64,000 nt of DNA, from assembly GCA_035624785.1 (NCBI GenBank), contig DASPQV010000048.1:62001-126000 (forward strand), in the 5' to 3' direction. Shown here one piece after another: positions 40,994-48,689 of this stretch (position 1 is its first letter; every line of letters begins with the position of its first letter). Position numbers and translations under genes: made by a program. Origin of the DNA: JAJZNI01 sp035624785 (lineage in GTDB: Bacteria; Chloroflexota; Dormibacteria; Aeolococcales; Aeolococcaceae). The notes beneath the pieces were generated by a model, which saw nothing but the letters and a program-made list of their open reading frames with translations, was not told the origin of the DNA and ran no database searches.

Positions 40994-42505
40994 ATGGTTG
41001 CGACAGCTATAAGCTGCACTGTCCAGGGCCTCTCAGGGGTCCCGGTCACCGTGGAGGCGGACGTCACCAACGGCTTGCCGAGCTTCACGATTGTCGGCCT
41101 GACCGATCGGGCGATACAGGAGGCTCGGGAGCGTGTCCGGGTGGCGGTGCGCAACGCCGGCTTTGAGTTTCCGATGCGGCGGGTGACCGTCAATCTGGCT
41201 CCCGCTGAGGTCCCCAAGGAGGGGACGAGCTTCGATCTGGCCATCGCAGTGGCCCTGCTGCGCACCGGTCGGGCGCTTCCCATGCACGATGTGGGCTGCA
41301 TCGGGGAGCTGGCCCTCGACGGCAGCGTACGTCCCGTGGTCGGCGTCCTTCCGATGACCCGGCGCCTCCTCCAGGCGGGCGTTCACGAGCTGATCGTTCC
41401 TGCCGAGAACGCCCCCGAGGCGGCGCTGGTTGAAGGGATGAGCGTCGTAGGGGTGAGCACCCTGCCCATGGCGGTCGCCCATCTCGACGGCAGCCGTCGC
41501 CTGGCACCGGTCCCCCCGCCGGCGATGGGTGATGGCTGGACCCCCGACGGCGGCGACCTAGTGGCCATTCGGGGGCAGCTCGTGGCCAAGCGAGCTCTGG
41601 AGATAGCTGCGGCCGGACGCCACAACCTGCTCATGCTCGGGCCGCCAGGTGCCGGAAAGACCATGCTGGCCAGGGCTCTGGCTGGGTTGCTCCCTGACCT
41701 GTCGCCGGACGACGCGCTCGAGGTGGCGGCCGTGTACTCGCTTCGAGGACGGCTCTGCGACCGTCCGGCGACGAGCCTGCGGCCGCCATTCAGGGCCCCT
41801 CACCACTCGGTCTCGCGGGCCGGGCTGGTCGGGGGAGGCGCCGGTTTCGCCCAGCCGGGAGAGGTGAGCCTCGCTCACCGAGGGGTGCTCTTCCTCGATG
41901 AGATCTGCGAGTTCCCCCGGGCTCATCTCGAGGCACTCCGTCAGCCCCTTGAGGAGCGCCGGGTGACGGTGACCCGCGTCCGCGGAACCGCGGTGTTCCC
42001 GGCGGAGTTCGTTCTGGTCGCGGCGGCGAATCCCTGCCCGTGCGGCCGCCTCGGCCAGCGTGAGGGGCAGCCCTGCGGTTGCACCGAGGACGGGATCGCT
42101 CGCTATCAGTCGCGACTCTCCGGCCCCATGCGCGACCGGATCGACATGGTCGCCGAGGTCCCGAGGCTCGATGGCATGGCTCTGCTGGGCGAAGCCGACC
42201 GCGAGCCCACCTCGCGGGTGCGACAACGGGTGGCCGCTGCCCACGCTCGCCAGTCCGATCGCAGAGCGACGACCGGGGTCAGCTTCAACTCCCTTCTCCA
42301 GGGCGACCAGCTTCTCGAGGTCTGCGGCCTGGATGCCCGCGCCCGCGACGCCCTGACCACGGCGGGGGAGAGGTCGCGACTCTCCGCTCGCGGCTACCAT
42401 CGGGTGCTGCGGTTGAGCCGAACCATCGCCGACCTCCGCGGCGACGAGCGGGTGAGGCGGGAGGCGGTGATCGAGGCACTCCAGCTGCGAGGCCAGGCTG
42501 GGTGA
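40994..42505 (+). CDS. comM: ComM/YifB family Mg-chelatase-like ATPase
   Basis: ComM is a hexameric helicase that drives branch migration during natural transformation. The 503-residue product starts MVATAISCTVQGLSGVPVTV and NGLPSFTIVGL, as family members do. An S16-protease-like N-domain is followed by the AAA+ core with Walker A GPPGAGKTML near residue 217, GVLFLDEICEFPR (Walker B) and a zinc-like cluster NPCPCGRLGQREGQPCGC. The stop overlaps dprA as GTGA. The pair suggests DNA uptake or recombination competence. Confidence 0.95.
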   Translation: MVATAISCTVQGLSGVPVTVEADVTNGLPSFTIVGLTDRAIQEARERVRVAVRNAGFEFPMRRVTVNLAPAEVPKEGTSFDLAIAVALLRTGRALPMHDVGCIGELALDGSVRPVVGVLPMTRRLLQAGVHELIVPAENAPEAALVEGMSVVGVSTLPMAVAHLDGSRRLAPVPPPAMGDGWTPDGGDLVAIRGQLVAKRALEIAAAGRHNLLMLGPPGAGKTMLARALAGLLPDLSPDDALEVAAVYSLRGRLCDRPATSLRPPFRAPHHSVSRAGLVGGGAGFAQPGEVSLAHRGVLFLDEICEFPRAHLEALRQPLEERRVTVTRVRGTAVFPAEFVLVAAANPCPCGRLGQREGQPCGCTEDGIARYQSRLSGPMRDRIDMVAEVPRLDGMALLGEADREPTSRVRQRVAAAHARQSDRRATTGVSFNSLLQGDQLLEVCGLDARARDALTTAGERSRLSARGYHRVLRLSRTIADLRGDERVRREAVIEALQLRGQAG

Positions 42506-43518
42506 GGCCGAGGGAGACTCCGACGCAGTCAGCTCAGCCAGCCCCACCGTCCCGGCGTTACCGGCTCACGCCCTCCGATCCGCGCTGGCCCGCCTGCCTC
42601 GAGGACCTTGCGGAGCTCAGGGAGTCGTTGCGGGTGTGGGGCTTGTGGGTCGAAGGCGAGCTCCCGGAGCTGCCCGGGGTAGCGATCGTGGGCACCCGGC
42701 GGGCGACGGCCGCGGGGCTTCAGGCAGCCCGCCGGATCGGTGTCGATCTGGGCCGGCGGGGCATTTCGGTGATCAGCGGGTTTGCGGTTGGTATCGACGT
42801 GGCCGCGCACCGCGGCTGCATCGAGGTGGGCGGCCGGACGGTGGCCGTTCTTGGCTGTGGTCTGGCGGTGGACTACCCGCGACCGCAGCGCGAGTTCAGG
42901 CCACTCTTGGCCCAAAATGGGGCTCTGGTGAGTGAGTATGCGCCGACCGACGGGCCCTACCGTTCGCACTTCCCCTATCGCAACCGAATCATCGCGTCGC
43001 TTGCGCGGGCGGTGGTGGTGGTCGAGGCCGGGGTGGAAAGCGGGGCTCTGAGCACCGCTCGGTGGGCGGTCGAACTCGGTCGGGAGGTGCTGGCGGTCCC
43101 GGGATCGATCCTGGGAGCGGCGACCGTCGGCTCGAACCGCCTGCTCCGAGACGGAGCGACGCCCTACCTGGACGTCACCGACCTCGCCGACCTCTTCGAT
43201 CGGTGCGGCGATCGGTTTGACGGCGCGGACGTCCGGGCACCCCAGAGGATCACAGGAGACCAGGCTGGGCGCACCGCCGGCGCGGCTGCCCGGAGCGAGG
43301 CCGGAGGCAGGCCGGGGGCGGCAGCCACGCGCAACCGCCCGGCGGGAATCGGGGAGCGGCTGCTCAGTGTCTTGGGGAGCGAGGCGGTGGAGCGGGAGCA
43401 GCTGGGGCTGACCCTGGGGATCGGGGCGGCGGAGCTCGCCGTGCTTGTCGGTGAGATGGAGCTGGCCGGGCTGATTCGAAGCCTTGCTGGCGGGCGCGTC
43501 ACCAGGGCGAGCGCGTAG
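42502..43518 (+). CDS. dprA: DNA processing protein DprA
   Basis: DprA loads RecA onto incoming single-stranded DNA. From GTG 42502 the product is 338 residues. The Rossmann-like core begins GVAIVGTRRATAAGLQAA and contains ISGFAVGIDVAAHRG, HFPYRNRIIASLA and VEAGVESGALSTARWA. The C-terminal ~60 residues form the winged-helix DML1-like domain after an Ala/Gly-rich linker. An extra ~35 Pro/Gln-rich residues precede the conserved part. It is translationally coupled to comM. Confidence 0.95.
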   Translation: MRPRETPTQSAQPAPPSRRYRLTPSDPRWPACLEDLAELRESLRVWGLWVEGELPELPGVAIVGTRRATAAGLQAARRIGVDLGRRGISVISGFAVGIDVAAHRGCIEVGGRTVAVLGCGLAVDYPRPQREFRPLLAQNGALVSEYAPTDGPYRSHFPYRNRIIASLARAVVVVEAGVESGALSTARWAVELGREVLAVPGSILGAATVGSNRLLRDGATPYLDVTDLADLFDRCGDRFDGADVRAPQRITGDQAGRTAGAAARSEAGGRPGAAATRNRPAGIGERLLSVLGSEAVEREQLGLTLGIGAAELAVLVGEMELAGLIRSLAGGRVTRASA

Positions 43519-43538
43519 CGCCTGGAGGGGGTTGGCCC

Positions 43539-43943
43539 TCAGCCGGGCCGTGATCGAGAGGGCGATGGCCCGCCTCTGGCCGGGTGTTCTGGCTGCCGTT
43601 CTGCGAGGACCTGCTCCAGGCGCACCGCTATGAGCTTCTCAACCAGCGAGCGGGGCAGGGGCGCGTCGACGGGGAAGCGAAGGGCTCCGGCGGTCGAGGA
43701 GTACCCGGCGGTGTCCACCTGGGGGATCACCGAGCCGCTGTGCGGGACGTAGGTCAGGTGGCTCTTGAACGCCGCGAAGCCCGCGATCACCTTGCCGTGC
43801 AGCCGGAAAGCCGGCATCCCGTAGGAGATGCCCTCCTCGGCGTCCGGGAGGATCTCGCGGATCGTCCGGCGGAGCGCCGTCAGGGTCGAGCGTTTGGGCT
43901 CGTCGAGCCCGGCCAGGTAGGCGTCGATCTCCTGCCGCGACAC
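43539..43943 (-). CDS. DUF1801/YdhG-type protein
   Basis: The 134-residue product has IDAYLAGLDEPKRSTLTALR, EEGISYGMPAFRLHGKVIAG and FAAFKSHLTYVPHSG, the DUF1801 (YdhG/frataxin-like fold) pattern. Members are small cytosolic proteins of poorly known role; some relate to iron delivery. It starts at GTG 43943, with a CAGAAT hexamer ten bases upstream. It converges with dprA and opens the accessory glyoxylate block. Confidence 0.82.
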   Translation of the reverse strand: MSRQEIDAYLAGLDEPKRSTLTALRRTIREILPDAEEGISYGMPAFRLHGKVIAGFAAFKSHLTYVPHSGSVIPQVDTAGYSSTAGALRFPVDAPLPRSLVEKLIAVRLEQVLAERQPEHPARGGPSPSRSRPG

Positions 43944-43992
43944 AATTCGATCGATTCTGCGGGGCGGTGGTCAGCCGGTCAAGCCGGCGTGG

Positions 43993-45366
43993 TCAGGCCC
44001 GGTGATGGCCGTTGTTCCGCGACGCCGCGGCGGTCCAGCTCACCGGCTCGCCGACGACCTCGGCACCGTCGAACTGGGCCAGCTCCGTCGACCCGCGCAG
44101 GGAGAGCGTCGACACGCCGCCCCCGGTGATCGTGGTCATCACATCGTCGAAGTACCCGGCGCCCACCTCGCGCTGGTGGCGGGTCGCGGTGTATCCCTGA
44201 GCCTCCAGTCCGAGCTCACGCTGCTGGAGCTCGACATACGCGCTCATCCCGCGGTCGGAGTAGCCGCTGGCCAGGCTGAAGACCGACTCGTTGAGAGCGT
44301 GCCAGCCGGCGAGCGTGACGAACTGGAAGGCGTAGCCCATGGCCGCCAGCTGGCCCTGGAATCCGGCGATGGCGCGATCGTCGAGGTGCTTCCTCCAGTT
44401 GAACGAAGGCGAGCAGTTGTAGGCGAGCAGCTTGTCGGGGTACTCGGCGTGGATGCCCTCGGCGAAGGCTCGTGCCTCGCCGAGGTCGGGCGTCGAGGTC
44501 TCGCACCAGATCAGATCGGCATAGGGCGCATAGGCGAGGCCACGGGCGATGGCGACGTCCATCCCCGGACGGACGGAGTGGAAGCCCTCCGCGGAGCGCT
44601 CACCGGTGCAGAAGGGACGGTCCAGCGCGTCGACGTCCGTGGTCAGCAGGGCTGCCCCGAGGGAGTCGGTCCGGGCGATGATGACCGTCGGCACGTCGCA
44701 GACGTCGGCGGCCAGACGGGCGGCGGTCAGGGTCCGGATGTGCTGCGACGTCGGGATCAGCACCTTGCCGCCCATGTGGCCGCACTTCTTCTCGGAGGAC
44801 AGCTGGTCCTCGAAGTGAACCCCCGCCGCGCCCGCCTCGATCATGCCCTTGGTCAGCTCGAAGGCATTGAGGGCACCCCCGAAGCCGGCCTCGGCATCGG
44901 CGACGACCGGGGCCATCCAGTGGCGATGAGGGGACGCCTCGCGGCGGCCTGCTGTCTCCGCCCACTCGATCTGGTCGGCGCGGCGGAGCGCGTTGTTGAT
45001 GCGGCGGACCACCGCCGGAACGCTGGTGGCCGCATACAGGCTCTGGTCCGGGTAGACCTGCTCGGAGAGGTTGGCATCCGCCGCGACCTGCCAGCCCGAG
45101 AGGTAGATGGCTTCGAGCCCAGCCTTGACCATCTCGACGGCCTGCGCGCCGGTCATCGCCCCCAGGGTGCGGACGTGGTCGCGGGTGTGCAGCAGGCGCC
45201 AGAGGCGCTCGGCGCCCTGGCGGGCCAGGCTGTGCTCGATGGTGACGGAGCCGCGCAGCCGGACCACGTCAGCCGCGCTGTAGGTGCGCCTCACCCCGGC
45301 CCAGCGAGGATCGGTCCTCCATTCCTGCTCGAGCGTTCGGGTGGCTTGGTCGAACGTGGTCTTCAT
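43993..45366 (-). CDS. aceA: Isocitrate lyase
   Basis: AceA splits isocitrate to glyoxylate and succinate, allowing growth on acetate or fatty acids. The 457-residue product has the catalytic loop KKCGHMGGKVLIP near residue 193 and metal-binding ADAEAGFGG. Further landmarks are IIARTDSLGA and AYNCSPSFNWRKHL. Length is close to actinobacterial isocitrate lyases (~430). GGAGAG precedes the ATG. It follows aceB by 28 bp on the same strand, so the two form an operon. Confidence 0.96.
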   Translation of the reverse strand: MKTTFDQATRTLEQEWRTDPRWAGVRRTYSAADVVRLRGSVTIEHSLARQGAERLWRLLHTRDHVRTLGAMTGAQAVEMVKAGLEAIYLSGWQVAADANLSEQVYPDQSLYAATSVPAVVRRINNALRRADQIEWAETAGRREASPHRHWMAPVVADAEAGFGGALNAFELTKGMIEAGAAGVHFEDQLSSEKKCGHMGGKVLIPTSQHIRTLTAARLAADVCDVPTVIIARTDSLGAALLTTDVDALDRPFCTGERSAEGFHSVRPGMDVAIARGLAYAPYADLIWCETSTPDLGEARAFAEGIHAEYPDKLLAYNCSPSFNWRKHLDDRAIAGFQGQLAAMGYAFQFVTLAGWHALNESVFSLASGYSDRGMSAYVELQQRELGLEAQGYTATRHQREVGAGYFDDVMTTITGGGVSTLSLRGSTELAQFDGAEVVGEPVSWTAAASRNNGHHRA

Positions 45367-45394
45367 GGCTCTCCCTTCCGTGCCTCTGCCGTGT

Positions 45395-46975
45395 CTATGC
45401 CAGGAGCTCGTATGCCGGCAGCGTGAAGAAGGCGGGGAAGTCCTGGCTCAGCGCCACCTTCTCGAACACCCCCCGGGCCCGCGCGACCACCCCTGGATCC
45501 CAGCCGTCCCGCCTCAGCCGCTCCTGGGTCAGGTCGAGGCGCCGGCATACGGCATCGGCGGTCACCGGGGCCCGCGGCTGGTCGCCGTCGGCCATGGTCT
45601 GGCGGTGGTGCACCCACTGCCACACCTGGGCGCGGCTGATCTCGGCGGTGGCGGCGTCCTCCATGAGATCGTCGATGGCCGCCGCTCCCGTCCCGGACAG
45701 CCAGGCGGCCAGATAGCGCAGCCCGACCGATACGTTGGTATCGAGGCCCGCGCTGGTGATGTCGTCGGAACAGCGCTCGACGGCGAGCAGGTCGGCCGCC
45801 GTGACCGCCACCTCGGGACGCCGGCACTCCAGCTGGTGCGGCCGCTGACCGAGCACGGCATCGAACTCCGCCATCGCGGTGGGTACCAGGTCGGGATGGG
45901 CCACCCAGGTCCCGTCGAAGCCGTCAGCGGACTCGCGACGCTTGTCCTCAGCCACGCGAGCCAGGGCTCTCTCGGTGACCTCCGGCTTGAGCCGGTTGGG
46001 GATGAACGCCGCCATTCCTCCGATCGCGTGAGCTCCGCGCCGGTGGCAGGTCTTGACCAGCAGCTCCGTGTAGGCGCGCATGAAGGGCGCGGTCATGGTC
46101 ACCCGCGAACGATCGGGAAGGACGAAGTCGGGGTCGGCGTGGAAACGCTTGGCGACGCTGAAGATGTAGTCCCAGCGGCCGGCATTGAGCCCGCAGACGT
46201 GAGGTCGGAGCTCGTGGAGGATCTCGTCCATCTCGAAGGCGGCGGTGACGGTCTCGATCAGCACCGTGGCCCGGATCGCGCCCCTGGGCAGGCCGAGGCG
46301 ATCCTCGGCCGCCGACATGACATCGTTCCAGAGCCGCGCCTCGAGGTGGCTCTCCAGCTTGGGGAGATAGAGGTAGGGGCCGGAGCCGCGGGCCAGGCTC
46401 TCCGCCGCGTTGTGGAAGACGTAGAGCGCGAAGTCGAAGAGGCTCGCCGACACCCGCTCGCCGTCGATCGTGAAGTTCTTCTCGGTGAGGTGCCAGCCGC
46501 GAGGCCGGACCACCAGGGTGGCGGGATGATCGCCAAGCCGGTAGATCCTCTCCGGCGTCGCCAGCTCGATCACGCCCCTCACCGCGTCCTGGAGGTTGAC
46601 CTGGCCCGCGATGACGTTGTCCCAGGTCGGGGAGTTGGCGTCCTCGAAGTCGGCCATGAAGACCCGCGCCCCCGAGTTGAGGGCGTTGATCATCATCTTT
46701 CGCTCCGTGGGGCCGGTGATCTCGACGCGACGATCGATCAGCCCCGGCGGCGCCTCGGGCACCCGCCAGTCGCCGTCTCGCACCGAGGCGGTCTCGGACA
46801 GGAAGGTGGGGCGCTCCCCGGCGTCGAAGCGGGCCTGCCGCTGCCGCCGCGCCTCGAGCAGCTCGAGGCGCCGGGGCTGGAAGGCGCGGTGGAGCTCGAC
46901 GACGAGGTCGACGGCCTCGGGGGTGAGGATTCGCCGCGCCTCCCGGTGGGGCGTGACACAGATCAGCTCGGGCAT
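45395..46975 (-). CDS. aceB: Malate synthase A
   Basis: AceB condenses glyoxylate with acetyl-CoA to malate. The 526-residue product is of the A type, without the long insertion of the G type. It has MADFEDANSPTWDN, LTEKNFTIDGE, ATVLIETVTAAFEMDEILHE with the catalytic-site Glu, and GLNAGRWDYIFS. The ATG at 46973-46975 is preferred over an upstream start because a well-formed promoter ends 6 nt before it, making the mRNA leaderless. It heads the aceB-aceA operon and diverges from its likely regulator. Confidence 0.95.
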   Translation of the reverse strand: MPELICVTPHREARRILTPEAVDLVVELHRAFQPRRLELLEARRQRQARFDAGERPTFLSETASVRDGDWRVPEAPPGLIDRRVEITGPTERKMMINALNSGARVFMADFEDANSPTWDNVIAGQVNLQDAVRGVIELATPERIYRLGDHPATLVVRPRGWHLTEKNFTIDGERVSASLFDFALYVFHNAAESLARGSGPYLYLPKLESHLEARLWNDVMSAAEDRLGLPRGAIRATVLIETVTAAFEMDEILHELRPHVCGLNAGRWDYIFSVAKRFHADPDFVLPDRSRVTMTAPFMRAYTELLVKTCHRRGAHAIGGMAAFIPNRLKPEVTERALARVAEDKRRESADGFDGTWVAHPDLVPTAMAEFDAVLGQRPHQLECRRPEVAVTAADLLAVERCSDDITSAGLDTNVSVGLRYLAAWLSGTGAAAIDDLMEDAATAEISRAQVWQWVHHRQTMADGDQPRAPVTADAVCRRLDLTQERLRRDGWDPGVVARARGVFEKVALSQDFPAFFTLPAYELLA

Positions 46976-46981
46976 TCTTAG

Positions 46982-47010
46982 ATTATGCAAAGGCCCCTCA
47001 GCCTTGTCGA
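46982..47010 (-). promoter_or_regulatory. Promoter of aceB: -35 TCGACA, 17-bp spacer, -10 CATAAT
   Basis: On the minus strand TCGACA (47005-47010) and CATAAT (46982-46987) are spaced 17 bp. The -10 ends 6 nt before the aceB ATG. The CTTTGCA overlapping the -10 resembles the core of corynebacterial RamB sites (CTTTGCAAA). Confidence 0.6.
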
Positions 47011-47022
47011 TGGCAAGGGTTA

Positions 47023-47034
47023 GCATTCTTGACA
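47023..47034 (+). promoter_or_regulatory. -35-like TTGACA and GCATTCTT repeat before the regulator
   Basis: GCATTCTT (47023-47030) repeats GCATTCTT at the aceB start (46972-46979), 51 bp apart, and each is followed by ATTAT or AATTAT. TTGACA (47029-47034) overlaps it and would place the transcription start near the ATG at 47069. The pair could be operator copies for autoregulation. Confidence 0.4.
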
Positions 47035-47068
47035 ATTATCGAAAGAAGTGAGAGATTTGTTGCCAAAG

Positions 47069-48610
47069 ATGGCCGCTGAATCCCTGGATCCCCTGGTTTT
47101 TGGCCAGCGTCTCCGGCACTTCCGGAAACTCGCCAGGATGACCCTTGACTCCCTGGGAGAGGCGGTGGGGCGGCCAGCCTCCTATCTCTCCCAGCTGGAG
47201 AACGGGCATCGGGAGCCGCGGCTCTCCACGGTGAACCAGCTGGCCGCGGCGCTGGGCCGGCGGCCCTCCGACCTGCTGTCGGCCTCCCCGCCCAACCGCC
47301 GGGCCGAGCTTGAGGTGGCGCTGGCCCACCTCCAGGGGGATCCTCTGTACCGGAGCCTGCGGCTGCCCCGCCTCCGGCCGAGCGCCCGGCTGGAGACCGC
47401 GGTGCTCGAGCTCGTCGTCGGCCTCTACACCCGCGTGGGGGAGCTCACCGCCCAGCGGTCCAAGGGATCGGCTCACGGCAACTCCGCGGGGATTGGAGCG
47501 CGCGCCGCCAACGCCGCGATGCGCGCCGAGATGCGAAAGCGGGACAACTACTTCGAGGAGATCGAGGCAGCCGCCACGCGGGCCCTGGAGGCGGCCGGCT
47601 ACGCGGGTGCGGGCGCCGTCTCGGAGCGCAACCTGACCGACGCCGCCGCCTTCCTCGGCTTCACGATCGCCCGGGTCCAGGATCTGCCGCCGTCGACCCG
47701 CTCCCTCACCGACATGCGGGAGCGGGTTGTCTACGTCCCCCAGCGCACCGCGTCAGCGGGAATGCGCTGGTCGCGCTCCGTCCTTGCTCAGACCCTGGGG
47801 CACTTCGCCCTCGGCCACCGGGATCCAGTGGACTTCGAGGGCTACGTGCGCCAGCGCGTCGAGGCCAACTACTTCGCGGGCGCCCTGCTGGCCCCGGAGC
47901 CGGCCGTGGTGCAGCTGCTCCGCGATGCCAAGATCCGCCAGGACATCTCGATGGAGGACCTCTCCGAGGTCTTCTACATCTCCTACGAGATGGCGGCCCA
48001 CCGGCTCACCAACCTGGTCACCCGGCACCTCGGCATCCCGGTGCACTTCCAGCGCTCGGACCCGGAGGGTCTGCTCTGGAAGGCCTACGAGAACGACGGG
48101 GTGCCGCTACCGGCGGACGCTGACGGCACCATCGAGGGCCAGCGGCTCTGCCGCTGGTGGAGCTCCCGCCAGGCGTTCCGCTCCGAGGACTCCTACGCCC
48201 TCCACTATCAGTACACCGAGACCCCGGCGGGCGTCTTCTGGTGTGTGACCCACATCGATGTCGATCAGGAGCGTGGCGATGCGGTGACCGTGGGCACCGT
48301 CGAGCCCGAGGCGCGGTGGTTCCGCGGCTCCGACACCCGGCGGCGGGCCGTCTCCACCTGTCCGGATCCGTCCTGCTGCCGGACGCCCGCCGAGGCCGCG
48401 GCCCGGCGCTGGGAGGGCGCGGCCTGGCCCTCGGCTCGCGACCACAGCCAGTTCGTGTCCGGACTGCCCACCGATACCGTCGTGTTCAGCCCTCAGCCAG
48501 GGGTCGACGTGACCGACGTCTACGACTTCCTCGAGCGCCACGCCCTGGGCGGGATCGTGGGTTCCCGGCGGCAGGGCGGACCTCGGGACGGCCCCGGCAG
48601 CCCGGGCTGA
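47069..48610 (+). CDS. RamB/ScfR-like XRE-family transcriptional regulator
   Basis: The 513-residue product has an N-terminal XRE helix-turn-helix (FGQRLRHFRKLARMTLDSLG, then LSQLENGHREPRLSTVNQLA). A middle IrrE/DUF955-like domain follows, where the usual HExxH metalloprotease motif reads GHFALGH and so lacks the Glu. The C-terminal domain of the short-chain fatty acyl regulator type carries a Cys cluster (CPDPSCCRTP). In Corynebacterium and Mycobacterium such proteins (RamB) control aceA and aceB in response to acetate metabolism. The divergent placement next to aceBA supports the same role here. GTG 47048 is an alternative start seven codons earlier. Confidence 0.88.
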   Translation: MAAESLDPLVFGQRLRHFRKLARMTLDSLGEAVGRPASYLSQLENGHREPRLSTVNQLAAALGRRPSDLLSASPPNRRAELEVALAHLQGDPLYRSLRLPRLRPSARLETAVLELVVGLYTRVGELTAQRSKGSAHGNSAGIGARAANAAMRAEMRKRDNYFEEIEAAATRALEAAGYAGAGAVSERNLTDAAAFLGFTIARVQDLPPSTRSLTDMRERVVYVPQRTASAGMRWSRSVLAQTLGHFALGHRDPVDFEGYVRQRVEANYFAGALLAPEPAVVQLLRDAKIRQDISMEDLSEVFYISYEMAAHRLTNLVTRHLGIPVHFQRSDPEGLLWKAYENDGVPLPADADGTIEGQRLCRWWSSRQAFRSEDSYALHYQYTETPAGVFWCVTHIDVDQERGDAVTVGTVEPEARWFRGSDTRRRAVSTCPDPSCCRTPAEAAARRWEGAAWPSARDHSQFVSGLPTDTVVFSPQPGVDVTDVYDFLERHALGGIVGSRRQGGPRDGPGSPG

Positions 48611-48677
48611 AGCACCCGCTCGGCTGCGGTGACCGCGGCAGCGAGCGACGCGGCCCGGACCTGGGCGGGCCCCGTGC

Positions 48678-48683
48678 TACCTT
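48678..48683 (+). promoter_or_regulatory. -10 box of the Lhr-type helicase gene (leaderless)
   Basis: TACCTT ends 6 nt before the ATG at 48690; no Shine-Dalgarno sequence is present. Confidence 0.4.
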
Positions 48684-48689
48684 CCCCCG

